From: Olsenella_K sp051878835
GTDB taxonomy: Bacteria > Actinomycetota > Coriobacteriia > Coriobacteriales > Atopobiaceae
Assembly: GCA_051878835.1 (NCBI GenBank)
Contig: JBJEKW010000086.1
Location: 1 to 34,418, forward strand
Length of the DNA: 34,418 bases
Direction of reading: 5' to 3'
Shown: one piece after another, positions 16,672 through 25,564 of the stretch
Layout of the letters: each line of letters starts with the position of its first letter
Position numbering within the stretch: position 1 is the first letter of the stretch
The notes under the pieces: model-generated
The model's database searches: none
What the model was told of the DNA's origin: nothing
The model's input: only the letters and a program-made list of their open reading frames with translations
Program-made: the position numbers and the translations under genes

Positions 16672-18147
16672 CTACGCCAGGCCCATGCACACGACGGAGC
16701 GCTGGCGCACCATCTGCTCGTCCGACAGGCCCACGCCGTCGATGGCCATCTCGCCCTGCTGGTTGTCGAAGGGGTCGTCGCGCAGGGCCTCGGCAGACGG
16801 CGACAGCGGCGCCATGAACTCGGAGTTGGCGATCATGCGCCACGGATCGATGTTGCCAAAGTAGAAGCGCCGCGCGTCCTCGTCGGCACGCACATGCGCC
16901 GACGCGCCGAACGAGCAGTCGGCCCACAGCCATCCGTACGGCTGCGCCCAGAACTGCGCCCAGTCGTGCGGACAGGCGGAGTCGGGCCTGACGAGCAGGC
17001 CGCTCTGCCAGCGGGCGGGCACGCCCATGAGGCGGCACAGCTCGATGAACAGCAGCGCCATGACGCCGCAGTCGCCGTGCAGCGTGCGGGCGCACTCGTC
17101 GGCGATGCTGTCCAGCAGCAGGTAGGCGGGCATGTAGCGATAGGTCACATGGCGCGTGACATAGTCGTAGGCGGCGCGTGCACGCTGCAGCGGCGTCTGC
17201 GCCCCCTCGGCCAGCTCGTCTGCCAGCTGGCGCAGGCGCGGCGTGCTCACCAGGTGGGGCTCCTCCTGCCTCAGGTAGCGCTGGAGCACGGCACGCTGGG
17301 CTTCCTGGGCCGCGGCCTCCGCCCCGGTGGCATCTTTTCCGTGGGACTGCGCCGGAGCCTCGTCCGACGCCGCGGCATATGCGTCCACGTAGGGCACGTC
17401 GATGGTGTAACGATAGGCCAGCTCGAAAGAAGAGCTCCCCCGCACCTCCCAGTAGGCGGTGCGCTGCTTGGACTCCACCGGCGGCACGTGCACGCCCTCG
17501 GTCGTGGTCGAGAGGACCTCGATGCCCGTCTGCTCGGGGGTCTTCCTGGGCAGCGGCAGCCATGCCTGGACCAGCTGGTCCTTCTGCGCGGGCTCGAGCG
17601 CACTGACGTGCTCGCGCACCGTCAGCCTACGTGCGGCATGGCCGCACTCGCGCATCTCGTCCATGACGGCCAGAAGATCGGGCCTCACGTAATTGGTCAC
17701 GGGGGCCAGCCCCTCCACCTCGTCGGGCATGCGACGCAGGCCCTGCAGCCACGACCTCAGCAGCAGCTGCTGGCCCTCCACCTGCCGCGCGTCGATGCTG
17801 CCGCGCTGAATCAGGAGGTCCAGCTGGGCCTCTGTGAAGCCGGGCACCTCCTCGCGAATCTGCCTGACGGCGTCCTCGCGGGTGACGTTGTAGTACAGCG
17901 GAACCCTGCGCAGCCGCTCCAGCTCCAGGCGCAGGCGCGCGTCGCTGCACTCGCTCGAGCGGTCATCCGACTCGTCGTCTGGGTCTTCGCGCCCCTCCGA
18001 CTGCTCCTTTGCCCGGGCGTCCAGCAGGCGCCCGACCTGCGCCGCGGCGTCCGCCAGGCGCCCCTCGTCCTCGAGCGACCGCACCACCTGGGGCAGAGGC
18101 TCGTTTAGGGAGGCGACATCGCTGTTCGTGGCGCGCTGCTGGGGCAT
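16672..18147 (-). CDS. Transglutaminase-like (cysteine peptidase fold) domain protein
   Basis: The 491-residue protein has a transglutaminase core in its C-terminal half. A Cys-His-Asp triad is visible: Cys360 in LHGDCGVMALLF, His394 in CPHDWAQFW and Asp410 in WADCSFG. The N-terminal ~330 residues contain a charged low-complexity segment (about 50-75, Glu/Asp/Ser-rich) and a region with no family I can name. There is no signal peptide or membrane helix, so it appears cytoplasmic. Such proteins may be peptidases or amide-bond-modifying enzymes; the substrate is unknown. Start ATG (complement of 18145-18147) has an AGAGGAGAAG site 7 nt upstream. It is divergent from purL across a 382-bp region with two strong hairpins and convergent with ecfT. 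Confidence 0.85.
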   Translation of the reverse strand: MPQQRATNSDVASLNEPLPQVVRSLEDEGRLADAAAQVGRLLDARAKEQSEGREDPDDESDDRSSECSDARLRLELERLRRVPLYYNVTREDAVRQIREEVPGFTEAQLDLLIQRGSIDARQVEGQQLLLRSWLQGLRRMPDEVEGLAPVTNYVRPDLLAVMDEMRECGHAARRLTVREHVSALEPAQKDQLVQAWLPLPRKTPEQTGIEVLSTTTEGVHVPPVESKQRTAYWEVRGSSSFELAYRYTIDVPYVDAYAAASDEAPAQSHGKDATGAEAAAQEAQRAVLQRYLRQEEPHLVSTPRLRQLADELAEGAQTPLQRARAAYDYVTRHVTYRYMPAYLLLDSIADECARTLHGDCGVMALLFIELCRLMGVPARWQSGLLVRPDSACPHDWAQFWAQPYGWLWADCSFGASAHVRADEDARRFYFGNIDPWRMIANSEFMAPLSPSAEALRDDPFDNQQGEMAIDGVGLSDEQMVRQRSVVCMGLA

Positions 18148-18359
18148 TTTGCACTTCTCCTCTGGGGCGAAGCCTACGTTGGTTCCGCGCTGGGTCCGTT
18201 TTCCAACCCCTAAGATATGCCCGGCCGACACCTATCCGTACCTGCAGAAAGACCAATGGCCCCGCTTGTCGGGCAACGGGCGAGCGGTCGGTTTGGGGCC
18301 GCGACGGACACGCGCATACCCAATGCGACGCCCGAGGCGGCCGCGTCGCACCCAAGCCC

Positions 18360-18402
18360 GGGCCGTTCGCGCCCCGCCGGGGCGTGCAGGCGCGAACGGC
18401 CC
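18360..18402 (+). promoter_or_regulatory. Strong hairpin 1 in the purL upstream region
   Basis: GGGCCGTTCGCGCC (18360-18373) pairs perfectly with GGCGCGAACGGCCC (18389-18402) over a 15-nt loop. No T-run follows. It lies ~130 bp before purL and could be leader RNA or an operator-like DNA palindrome. Confidence 0.6.
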
Positions 18403-18413
18403 GCCGGCGCACG

Positions 18414-18438
18414 AACGCAGAACGTGGTTTTCTGCGTT
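18414..18438 (+). promoter_or_regulatory. Hairpin 2 in the purL upstream region
   Basis: AACGCAGAA (18414-18422) pairs perfectly with TTCTGCGTT (18430-18438) over a 7-nt loop. TATTAT at 18477-18482 is a possible -10 box downstream of it, without a clear -35. Confidence 0.5.
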
Positions 18439-18529
18439 GCGTTCCAGAGTGGCAACACGACCCCAGCTAGCAGCCCTATTATGGTTCGTGTGCGTTTGGA
18501 CCAACCCACCGCAAGGAAGGCAGGACCCC

Positions 18530-21500
18530 ATGGTCTCACGTGTATACGTCGAGAAGAAGCCCGGCTTCGACGTCGAGGCTCGACAGCTCTCGCACGAGCT
18601 GCGCCACACGCTCGAAATCGGCGGCATCACCAACCTCAGGCTCATCAATCGCTACGACGTGGAGGGCATCTCGGACGAGCTGTTCCGCACGTGCGTACCC
18701 ACCGTGTTCAGCGAGCCGCAGTCCGACAACGTCACGTTCGACCTGCCCGACTTTGGCGACGCCCTCGTGTTTGCCGTGGAGTTCCTCCCCGGTCAGTTCG
18801 ACCAGCGCGCCGAGTCGGCCAGCGAGTGCGTGCAGCTGATCAGCCAGGGCGAGCGCCCCAGCGTGCGCTCCGCCAAGGTCTACGTCATCGAGGGCCAGCT
18901 GTCGGAGCACGACGTGGCCGCGATCAAGCACTACGTCATCAACCCCGTCGAGGCGCGCGAGGCCTCGCTGGACCTGCCGAAGACCCTGAAGACCAACCCG
19001 CCCGAGCCTCCCATGGTCGAGACCCTGAAGGGCTTCCGCCAGCTGAGCCAGAAGCAGCTGCAGGACTTCATCGACGAGCGTGGCCTGGCCATGGACCTGG
19101 CCGACATCAAGTTCTGCCAGGACTACTTCAAGCAGCAGAAGCGCGACCCCACGATCACCGAGATAAAGATGATCGACACCTACTGGTCCGACCACTGCCG
19201 CCACACCACGTTCGGCACCGTCCTGACCGACGTACAGATAGACGACGCCGTCGTGCAGGAGGCCTTCCAGCGCTACCTGAAGGTGCGCCACGAGCTGGGT
19301 CGCGACCAGAAGCCCGTCTGCCTCATGGACATGGGCACCATCGGCGCGAAGTACCTGAAGCACACCGGCCAGCTGACCGGCCTGGACGAGTCCGAGGAAA
19401 TCAACGCCTGCACCGTGAAGGTGAAGGTCGACGTCGACGGAGAGCAGCAGGACTGGCTGTTCCTCTTTAAGAACGAGACGCACAACCACCCGACCGAGAT
19501 CGAGCCGTTCGGCGGCGCGGCCACCTGCATCGGCGGCGCCATCCGCGACCCGCTGTCCGGCCGCAGCTACGTGTACCAGGCTATGCGCGTCACCGGCGCC
19601 GCGGACCCCATGGTGCCCGTCAGCCAGACGCTGCCCGGCAAGCTACCCCAGCGAAAGATCGTGCGCACCGCTGCCGCCGGCTACTCCAGCTACGGCAACC
19701 AGATCGGCCTGGCAACCGGCCAGGTGAACGAGCTGTACCACCCCGGCTACGTGGCCAAGCGCATGGAGATTGGCGCCGTCGTGGGCGCCACCCCCGCCAG
19801 CCACGTGCGTCGCGAGTGCCCCGCCCCCGGCGACAAGATCGTGCTCCTGGGCGGCCGCACGGGCCGCGACGGCATCGGCGGCGCCACCGGCAGCTCCAAG
19901 GCGCACAACGTCGAGTCTCTCGAGAAGGACGGCGCAGAGGTCCAGAAGGGCAACGCCCCCACCGAGCGCAAGCTGCAGAGGCTGTTCCGCCGCGAGGACG
20001 CGTGCCGCCTGATCAAGCGCTGCAACGACTTTGGCGCGGGCGGCGTGTCTGTGGCCATCGGCGAGCTGGCCGACGGCCTGTACATCGACCTGAACAAGGT
20101 GCCCAAGAAGTACGAGGGCCTGGATGGCACCGAGCTGGCCATCAGCGAGTCCCAGGAGCGCATGGCCGTGGCACTGGCCCCCGAGGACGTGGACGAGTTC
20201 ATCGGCTACGCCCACGAGGAGAACCTCGAGGCCACCGTCGTCGCCCGCGTGACGAAGGAGCCCCGCCTGCGCATGGTGTGGGACGGCCAGACCATCGTGG
20301 ACATCAGCCGCGAGTTCCTGAGCTCCAACGGCGCGCCGAAGCACCAGAAGGTGCACATCCTGCACCAGGGCACCTACCAGCCCCAGTTCGCGGGCAGCTC
20401 GGTGGCCGAGCGCATGGAGTCCGTCCTGACCGACGAGAACGTCGCGTCGAACAAGGGCCTCTCCGAGCGCTTCGACTCCACCATCGGCGCCGCCACGGTG
20501 CTGATGCCCTTCGGCGGCTCGCGCCAGCTGACGCCCAGCATGGCCATGGTGGCAAAGATGCCCGTCGACGGCGAGACCACCACGGTGTCCGGCATGGCCT
20601 GGGGCTTCAACCCCTACCTCATGAGCGCGAACCAGTTCACGGGCGCCTACCTCAGCGTGGTCGAGTCCGTGGCCAAGCTGGTCGCCGCCGGCCTGGAGCA
20701 CAAGAACGCGTACCTGACCTTCCAGGAGTACTTCGAGAAGCTGCGCCAGGAGCCCGAGCGCTGGGGCAAGCCCGCAGCGGCCGTGCTGGGCGCCCTCATG
20801 GCCCAGCTGGACCTGGGCATAGGCTCCATCGGCGGCAAGGACTCCATGTCGGGCAGCTTCGAGGACCTGGACGTGCCTCCCACCCTGGTCAGCTTTGCCA
20901 CCGCGGTGGGCAGCGTGGACCACGTGATGTCGCCCGAGTTCAAGCGCACGCACAGCAAGCTCATGCTGGTGAGGCCCGCCTACCAGGCTGACGGCATCAC
21001 GCCCGAGCCCGCCTCGTTCCTGGCTGCCCTGGACGTGATCGAGGGCATGATAGGCGACCACACCGCGCTGGCCGTGTCCACGCCGGGCTACGGCTGCCTG
21101 GCCGAGGCCCTGTTCAAGATGGCCGTGGGCAACCGCATCGGCTTTGGCCTGGTGGACGGCTTTGACGCCGACCGCCTGTTCCGCCTTGCCTACGGCAGCT
21201 TCGTGGTCGAGATGCCCGACGAGGCACCCGTGCCCCAGACGACCGACGGCGTCGTGATCGAGCACCTGGGTGGCACGTCCGCCGAGTACCGCGCCTGGAT
21301 CTCAGGCGAGGTGCTGGACCTGGCACAGCTGCAGGAGGCATGGGAGGCCAGGATGGAGCCGGTGTTCCCCTACCGCTCCAAGGGCCAGACCATCGAGACC
21401 ATCAGCTACACCTCCGGCCCCGCGGTCACCGCTCACGCGAAGCTAGCCCGCCCGCACGTGGTGATTCCCGTGTTCCCGGGCAACAACTGCGAGTACGACT

Positions 21501-22249
21501 CCGCGCGTGCCTTCCGTCGCGCCGGCGCCGACGTGACCACGCTGGTCATCAACAACCTGACCCCCGAGAACGTGGCCGAAAGCACGCAGCGCCTCGTGGA
21601 CGAGATCAACCGCTCCCAGATCGTCATGATCCCCGGCGGCTTCTCCGGCGGCGACGAGCCCGACGGCTCCGCGAAGTTCATCACGTCGTTCTTCCGCAAC
21701 CCTCGCGTGACCGAGGCCGTGCGCGACCTGCTGAACAAGCGTGACGGCCTGATGCTGGGCATCTGCAACGGCTTCCAGGCTCTCATCAAGCTGGGCCTGG
21801 TGCCCTACGGCGACATCGTGCCCATGACCTCCGAGTGCGCCACGCTGACGTTCAACACCATCGGACGCCACCAGAGCAGGCTCGTGCGCACGCGCGTCAG
21901 CAGCAACCTGTCGCCCTGGCTCAGCAAGTGCAACGTGGGCGACGTGTACACGATCCCCATCAGCCACGGCGAGGGCCGCTTCGTCGCCAACGACAAGCTG
22001 CTGAGCGAGCTCGTGGCCCGCGGCCAGGTGGCCACCCAGTACGTGGACGCCAACGGCGAGCCCAGCATGGACCTGGACGTGAACCCCAACGGGTCGCTGG
22101 CCTGCATCGAGGGCATCACCAGCCCCGACGGCCGCATCCTGGGCAAGATGGGCCACTCCGAGCGCAGCGCCTACGGCCTGTACCAGAACGTGCCCGGCAA
22201 CGAGTACCAGCCGCTGTTCGAGGGCGGCGTCGCGTACTTCGCCGAGTAA
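18530..22249 (+). CDS. purL: Phosphoribosylformylglycinamidine synthase, single-chain (PurS-PurL-PurQ fused)
   Basis: This cytoplasmic enzyme makes FGAM from FGAR, ATP and glutamine in de novo purine synthesis. At 1239 residues it is the single-chain form with all three activities. The N-terminus is the PurS-like part. The synthetase core follows, with DTYWSDHCRHTTF, NETHNHPTEIEPFGGAATC, GTIGAKYLKHT and FGAGGVSVAIGELADG. The last ~260 residues are a class I glutamine amidotransferase: VFPGNNCEYDSARAFRRAG, IPGGFSGGDE, nucleophile Cys1079 in LGICNGFQAL, and His1146/Glu1148 in ISHGEGRF. ATG 18530 has an AAGGAAGG site 9 nt upstream. Other pur genes are not adjacent, and a strong terminator follows, so it appears monocistronic. 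Confidence 0.96.
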   Translation: MVSRVYVEKKPGFDVEARQLSHELRHTLEIGGITNLRLINRYDVEGISDELFRTCVPTVFSEPQSDNVTFDLPDFGDALVFAVEFLPGQFDQRAESASECVQLISQGERPSVRSAKVYVIEGQLSEHDVAAIKHYVINPVEAREASLDLPKTLKTNPPEPPMVETLKGFRQLSQKQLQDFIDERGLAMDLADIKFCQDYFKQQKRDPTITEIKMIDTYWSDHCRHTTFGTVLTDVQIDDAVVQEAFQRYLKVRHELGRDQKPVCLMDMGTIGAKYLKHTGQLTGLDESEEINACTVKVKVDVDGEQQDWLFLFKNETHNHPTEIEPFGGAATCIGGAIRDPLSGRSYVYQAMRVTGAADPMVPVSQTLPGKLPQRKIVRTAAAGYSSYGNQIGLATGQVNELYHPGYVAKRMEIGAVVGATPASHVRRECPAPGDKIVLLGGRTGRDGIGGATGSSKAHNVESLEKDGAEVQKGNAPTERKLQRLFRREDACRLIKRCNDFGAGGVSVAIGELADGLYIDLNKVPKKYEGLDGTELAISESQERMAVALAPEDVDEFIGYAHEENLEATVVARVTKEPRLRMVWDGQTIVDISREFLSSNGAPKHQKVHILHQGTYQPQFAGSSVAERMESVLTDENVASNKGLSERFDSTIGAATVLMPFGGSRQLTPSMAMVAKMPVDGETTTVSGMAWGFNPYLMSANQFTGAYLSVVESVAKLVAAGLEHKNAYLTFQEYFEKLRQEPERWGKPAAAVLGALMAQLDLGIGSIGGKDSMSGSFEDLDVPPTLVSFATAVGSVDHVMSPEFKRTHSKLMLVRPAYQADGITPEPASFLAALDVIEGMIGDHTALAVSTPGYGCLAEALFKMAVGNRIGFGLVDGFDADRLFRLAYGSFVVEMPDEAPVPQTTDGVVIEHLGGTSAEYRAWISGEVLDLAQLQEAWEARMEPVFPYRSKGQTIETISYTSGPAVTAHAKLARPHVVIPVFPGNNCEYDSARAFRRAGADVTTLVINNLTPENVAESTQRLVDEINRSQIVMIPGGFSGGDEPDGSAKFITSFFRNPRVTEAVRDLLNKRDGLMLGICNGFQALIKLGLVPYGDIVPMTSECATLTFNTIGRHQSRLVRTRVSSNLSPWLSKCNVGDVYTIPISHGEGRFVANDKLLSELVARGQVATQYVDANGEPSMDLDVNPNGSLACIEGITSPDGRILGKMGHSERSAYGLYQNVPGNEYQPLFEGGVAYFAE

Positions 22250-22267
22250 CCGCAGCTGCGGCATTTC

Positions 22268-22304
22268 GGGCCCCGGAGCTTGTCTGGCTCCGGGGCCCTT
22301 CTTT
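22268..22304 (+). terminator. Rho-independent terminator of purL
   Basis: GGGCCCCGGAGC (22268-22279) pairs perfectly with GCTCCGGGGCCC (22287-22298) over a 7-nt loop, followed by TTCTTT. The 3' arm plus tail appears to be the founder of the downstream 17-bp array. Confidence 0.9.
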
Positions 22305-22510
22305 GTGTCGGGGGCCCTTCTCGCTCTGGAGTCCTTCTTACCCCGGAGCCCTTCTGCAGCAAGGTCTCTCTCACTCCGGGGCCCCTCCTCGCGCCGGGAC
22401 CCTTCTTGCCCGAGGCCCCTCTTGCCCCGGGGCCCTTCTTGCCCCGAAACCCTACTCGATCCAGGGACTCCCTAATCCAGAGCCCTTCTCGCCCTGGGCT
22501 CAACTTCCAG
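22290..22510. repeat. Degenerate tandem array of ~16-18-bp units (GGGGCCCTTCTTGCCCC-like)
   Basis: About 12-13 units follow head to tail from the 3' arm of the purL terminator, for example GGGGGCCCTTCTCGCTCT, GGAGTCCTTCTTACCCC, GGAGCCCTTCTGCAGCAA, GGGACCCTTCTTGCCCG and GGGGCCCTTCTTGCCCC. Units differ by substitutions and one-base indels. No gene is called here: frames through it encode only low-complexity Gly/Pro/Ser repeats. Confidence 0.75.
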
Positions 22511-22750
22511 CCGTCATATACACAGGTCTCCGCGATCGTGGCGCCCCGACCTGGCGATTGCGCAGGCCAAATGCCCCTACTTGGAGTTAGCCCTGGTTGC
22601 CGGTCGCCCCGGCCTGGCGATTTCGCAGGCCGAACGTCCCGACCTGGCGATAACCACCCCCTAGCGCCCCGACCTGGAGTTAGCCAGAGTTGCCGGTCAC
22701 CCCGACCTGGCGATAGCCACCCCCTTGACGCCCCGACCTGGCGATACCGA

Positions 22751-22804
22751 CGCCCCGACCCGGAGATGGCCGAGGCTGGGGGGCGGCATCTCCGGGTCGG
22801 GGCG
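22751..22804. repeat. Element B hairpin 1, perfect 17-bp stem
   Basis: CGCCCCGACCCGGAGAT (22751-22767) pairs perfectly with ATCTCCGGGTCGGGGCG (22788-22804) over a 20-nt loop. Compared with element A, one pair changes from T-A to C-G and three wobble pairs become Watson-Crick. Confidence 0.8.
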
Positions 22805-22990
22805 CCCCAATCTGGCCAATTGAAATCTTTATGTCTTTCAGCCACACAAAGCCGCAGGTAGAGGGCCCGGCACCTTTCGCGAGCCCGTCGGGGGCGTCGG
22901 AAAGTCCGGGTCGGGGCGCCCCGAACCGGAGATCGGCTGTCGGAAGGCGCCTGGTAACACCGGGTCGGGGCGTCCAGGGGGCACCTTTTG

Positions 22991-23021
22991 CCAGGTCGGG
23001 GCGGCGGACGCCCCGACCCGG
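22991..23021. repeat. Element B hairpin 2
   Basis: CCAGGTCGGGGCG (22991-23003) pairs with CGCCCCGACCCGG (23009-23021) with one mismatch over a 5-nt loop, the same loop length as in element A. Two base pairs differ from A by compensatory change. Confidence 0.75.
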
Positions 23022-23225
23022 CGATATTAACGTGCAAAATCCGCCCCGACCTGGAATTTGTATTGGCCAAATGCCCCGACCCGGAGATTGTGTCGGGCCG
23101 TGCGCCCCGATCTGGAGTTTGCGCAGGCCAGACGCTCCGACCTGGCAATTGCCTGGGTTGTCATCTGCCCCGACCGGAGGTTTGCCCTGGTTGTAGGTCA
23201 CCCCAGCCTGGGGATTCCCACAGGC

Positions 23226-23413
23226 GAACCCGCAGTAACTCCGCCTTATCGTCTCGAGCCACATGTAGTCATGAATCAAGTCACTTGGCGCGCCGTTGGC
23301 AAGGCTAGCACCAAACTACCAATTCGCGAAGATTTTGCGTACATGTGTTCTCATTCCGAAGGCGATAGTGTAGTATGGTTTGACAACGTCGCACAGTGGG
23401 GAGGTGTCACCAG
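23226..23413 (+). promoter_or_regulatory. Leader of the defence operon
   Basis: This 188-bp stretch separates element B from the first defence gene and is more A/T-rich than its surroundings. TAGTAT near 23370 could be a -10 box, but I see no convincing -35 partner. GGGGAGGTG (23398-23406) is a strong ribosome binding site for the ATG at 23414. Confidence 0.4.
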
Positions 23414-25564
23414 ATGGCCCAACGCAAAGGTTCCAAGGGGAGTTCCTCCGGCAAGCACAGCCAGTCCGACCTGGAGTTCACCAATCTGGACGACATCATC
23501 GACCAGGTGCTGCAAAAGTTCCTCAACAGCCCCATGGCGCACGAGGATTCCGAGTTTTCCCAGAACACCTATCACGACCAGCACATCCTGCAGAAGGGTT
23601 CGGACTGGCGCCGCGAGCACGAGGCCTCACCCAAGGCCAGTGCGAAGGATAGTGGGCAAAGCGGTATCTATGAGCCCTATGGAGGCTATTACGCGGAGCC
23701 GTATGGACACGGCCACGACGAACGCTCTGGCTTTGGAGAGGCTGGTAACTTCGGATCCTCCAGCAACGACTTCCTCGTAGGCCCCAGCGACAACTATTAC
23801 GGGACGCCGGACGAAGTCGCTAACGATGATGGCTACTGGGGTGCCTACGGAGACCCCTATGTAGATGCTTACGGATACCCCTATGGTGCACCGCGACCAC
23901 GCGACCTCGATGATCCTCGCGAGTTCATCAACGACTGGCTTGACCCAAACCCCAAGGTAAAGCTGACGCCCCTCCTACGGCAGATGCGCAACCTCGAGAA
24001 CACGCTCGACGAGAACGGAAAACCCCTGGACCAGGGGCTACTGTTCGTGCAGGAAGCCAAGCTGGCGGCAGACTACGAGGACGACTACAAGGCACACGCA
24101 GTTCCCAACGTCCGCTTCATGCCCACCTATACATCCCTGAACAATCGTGAGCTCAGGGCCTACTTCGGGTGGAGAACTCGTTGGCGCCACGGACAGGCAG
24201 GCTACGAATGCGACGCGTTCTCCAAGATCTGCGCGTTCGAGCTGCTGAACGGCGTGGGCTGCAAGGACCAGACGGACATGCTGCAGAAGCTGTCCAAGCT
24301 TGGGCAAGAATGCCAGATGCTGTACGGATGGAGCACCACGACCAGCGACATTCATCGTTGGATGGAGGACTACGTCCTGCTGTTTGGCCTGGACCCGAAG
24401 CTCGTCACAACCGAGGAAGAGCGCACCTTCGACCACGCGGCCATGGTGCTGCGCAACGCCGAGAAGGCAATCCTATACAAGGAGGGGCTGCTGCACGTCT
24501 CGGCCGATGCCGTGCCTCCCCCGCCCACAGACGAAGAGCTATGGGACGCCACCGAGGTCTTCTCGACCATGGACCCGAAGCGCTCGCCTTTCTTTCGCGA
24601 GCATCACAAGGAGGCAGTTGCCGTCTGGTCGGGTGTGTTCAGGCAGATGTGCATCCACTGTGCGAAACGCCGAAAGATCAGCTTCACCGATGACCTGCTG
24701 GGGGTCGAGTTCGCCATCACGTACACACCTTTCGTAGGCGTACCTAGGGTGGAGGGCTTGCCCGCCGAGCGCAGCTTCATGCGGCTGACCGACGCCTGTT
24801 GGTTCACGAAGCACAAGGACGGATGGAGAAAGCACATCGCCCTGGACCGGTTCAACAAGGTGACCGAAATCGGGAACCTTTTGCGCGCCCTGGACTGGCT
24901 CATGCGAGAGGCATGGGGGTACTCGCGAAAGCTCAAGCCGCGCAAGGTGCCCAAATACCTGCAGAGGTACATTCAGAAGGAATGCGACGCGGTGCTCCAG
25001 AAGGAGGCCGAGGCAGCTCGGAAGGCCGAGGAGGCCAAGCAGGCTGAGGAAGCCCGCAAGCGCAAGCTGTCCATCGACTTCTCGAAACTGGGACACATCC
25101 GCGCCGCGGCGGCCACCACGCGCGAGGCGCTCCTGGTGGACGAGGAGCGCGAGGACTACGCGCCGGAAGGCGCCGCACAGGCGGCACAGAGCGATGTCTT
25201 AGCAGCCGCACAGGCCGACGGGGCAACTCCCAGCATGGCTACAGCATCCAAGGATGCGCAGGAGCCCACCGCTGCGTCGACGGCGAACGCCAACAACGTG
25301 GAGACGCAGGCCGGCCAATCACACCCCGATCAACACCCGATGGGCCTCACCGACCTGGAATACCAGGTGGCCTGCCGTCTCCTGGACGGTCGGAGGGCAG
25401 ACGACCTCGGAGGCCCCGGTACGCCCACGCTGGAGATGCTGGTGGACTCCATAAACGAGAAGCTCTTCGACCAGCTGGGCGACACAGCCTTCGAGTTTTC
25501 GGAGGATGGCCCCGCGCCCATCGAGGACTACATAGACGATGTGAGAGGAATCCTGGAGCAATGA
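23414..25564 (+). CDS. sngA: TerB-N/TerB-C domain protein, SngA-like component of a Shango-type defence system
   Basis: The 716-residue protein begins with a polar region. A Tyr/Gly/Pro-rich low-complexity segment follows (about 85-160, with YEPYGGYYAEPYGHGH and YWGAYGDPYVDAYGYPYG). Next is a TerB-N domain (about 205-500) with the hallmark SLNNRELRAYFGWRTRWRHG and the following ICAFELLNG helix. A Lys/Glu/Ala-rich coiled coil (about 520-550), a disordered Ala/Gln/Thr stretch and a C-terminal TerB-C-like region (about 640-716) complete it. TerB proteins are found in stress and phage-defence operons. The next two genes, an ATPase and a helicase, overlap or follow closely, giving the TerB-ATPase-helicase set of Shango. 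The symbol is by architecture, not by alignment. Its sense-strand base use is less G/C-rich at the 5' end than neighbouring genes. Confidence 0.8.
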   Translation: MAQRKGSKGSSSGKHSQSDLEFTNLDDIIDQVLQKFLNSPMAHEDSEFSQNTYHDQHILQKGSDWRREHEASPKASAKDSGQSGIYEPYGGYYAEPYGHGHDERSGFGEAGNFGSSSNDFLVGPSDNYYGTPDEVANDDGYWGAYGDPYVDAYGYPYGAPRPRDLDDPREFINDWLDPNPKVKLTPLLRQMRNLENTLDENGKPLDQGLLFVQEAKLAADYEDDYKAHAVPNVRFMPTYTSLNNRELRAYFGWRTRWRHGQAGYECDAFSKICAFELLNGVGCKDQTDMLQKLSKLGQECQMLYGWSTTTSDIHRWMEDYVLLFGLDPKLVTTEEERTFDHAAMVLRNAEKAILYKEGLLHVSADAVPPPPTDEELWDATEVFSTMDPKRSPFFREHHKEAVAVWSGVFRQMCIHCAKRRKISFTDDLLGVEFAITYTPFVGVPRVEGLPAERSFMRLTDACWFTKHKDGWRKHIALDRFNKVTEIGNLLRALDWLMREAWGYSRKLKPRKVPKYLQRYIQKECDAVLQKEAEAARKAEEAKQAEEARKRKLSIDFSKLGHIRAAAATTREALLVDEEREDYAPEGAAQAAQSDVLAAAQADGATPSMATASKDAQEPTAASTANANNVETQAGQSHPDQHPMGLTDLEYQVACRLLDGRRADDLGGPGTPTLEMLVDSINEKLFDQLGDTAFEFSEDGPAPIEDYIDDVRGILEQ

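Larger units (their letters stand above)
22535..23225. repeat. Repeat element B: structured, probably non-coding, partner of element A
   Basis: A core (about 22751-23060) is flanked by degenerate units centred on CGCCCCGACCTGG. On the right these start at about 23044, 23074, 23105, 23135, 23168 and 23201, a spacing of 30-33 bp; similar units lie at 22540-22750 on the left. From about 22787 to 23061 it aligns to element A without gaps. The 44-bp segment 22818-22861 differs from A at one base. Two hairpins (22751-22804, 22991-23021) match those of A. It ends roughly 190 bp before the defence operon. Frames are open on both strands (for example a 199-codon minus frame, 22680-23279) but show no codon-like conservation against A. 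Confidence 0.75.

Noticed and set aside
22171..23148. Large open frames through the purL-downstream repeats (for example a 325-codon minus frame)
   Set aside because: Translations are low-complexity Gly/Pro/Arg/Ser repeats made by the GC-rich repeat units; there are no start signals and frames are open on both strands.
22535..23225. Possible CRISPR array
   Set aside because: Units are ~30-33 bp and repeated, but they are degenerate and contiguous with no unique spacers of constant length, and no cas genes are nearby.
23466..23490. Repeat-unit-like string CCGACCTGGAGTT inside the first defence gene
   Set aside because: It encodes Ser-Asp-Leu-Glu-Phe in frame and is a short match that is likely by chance.
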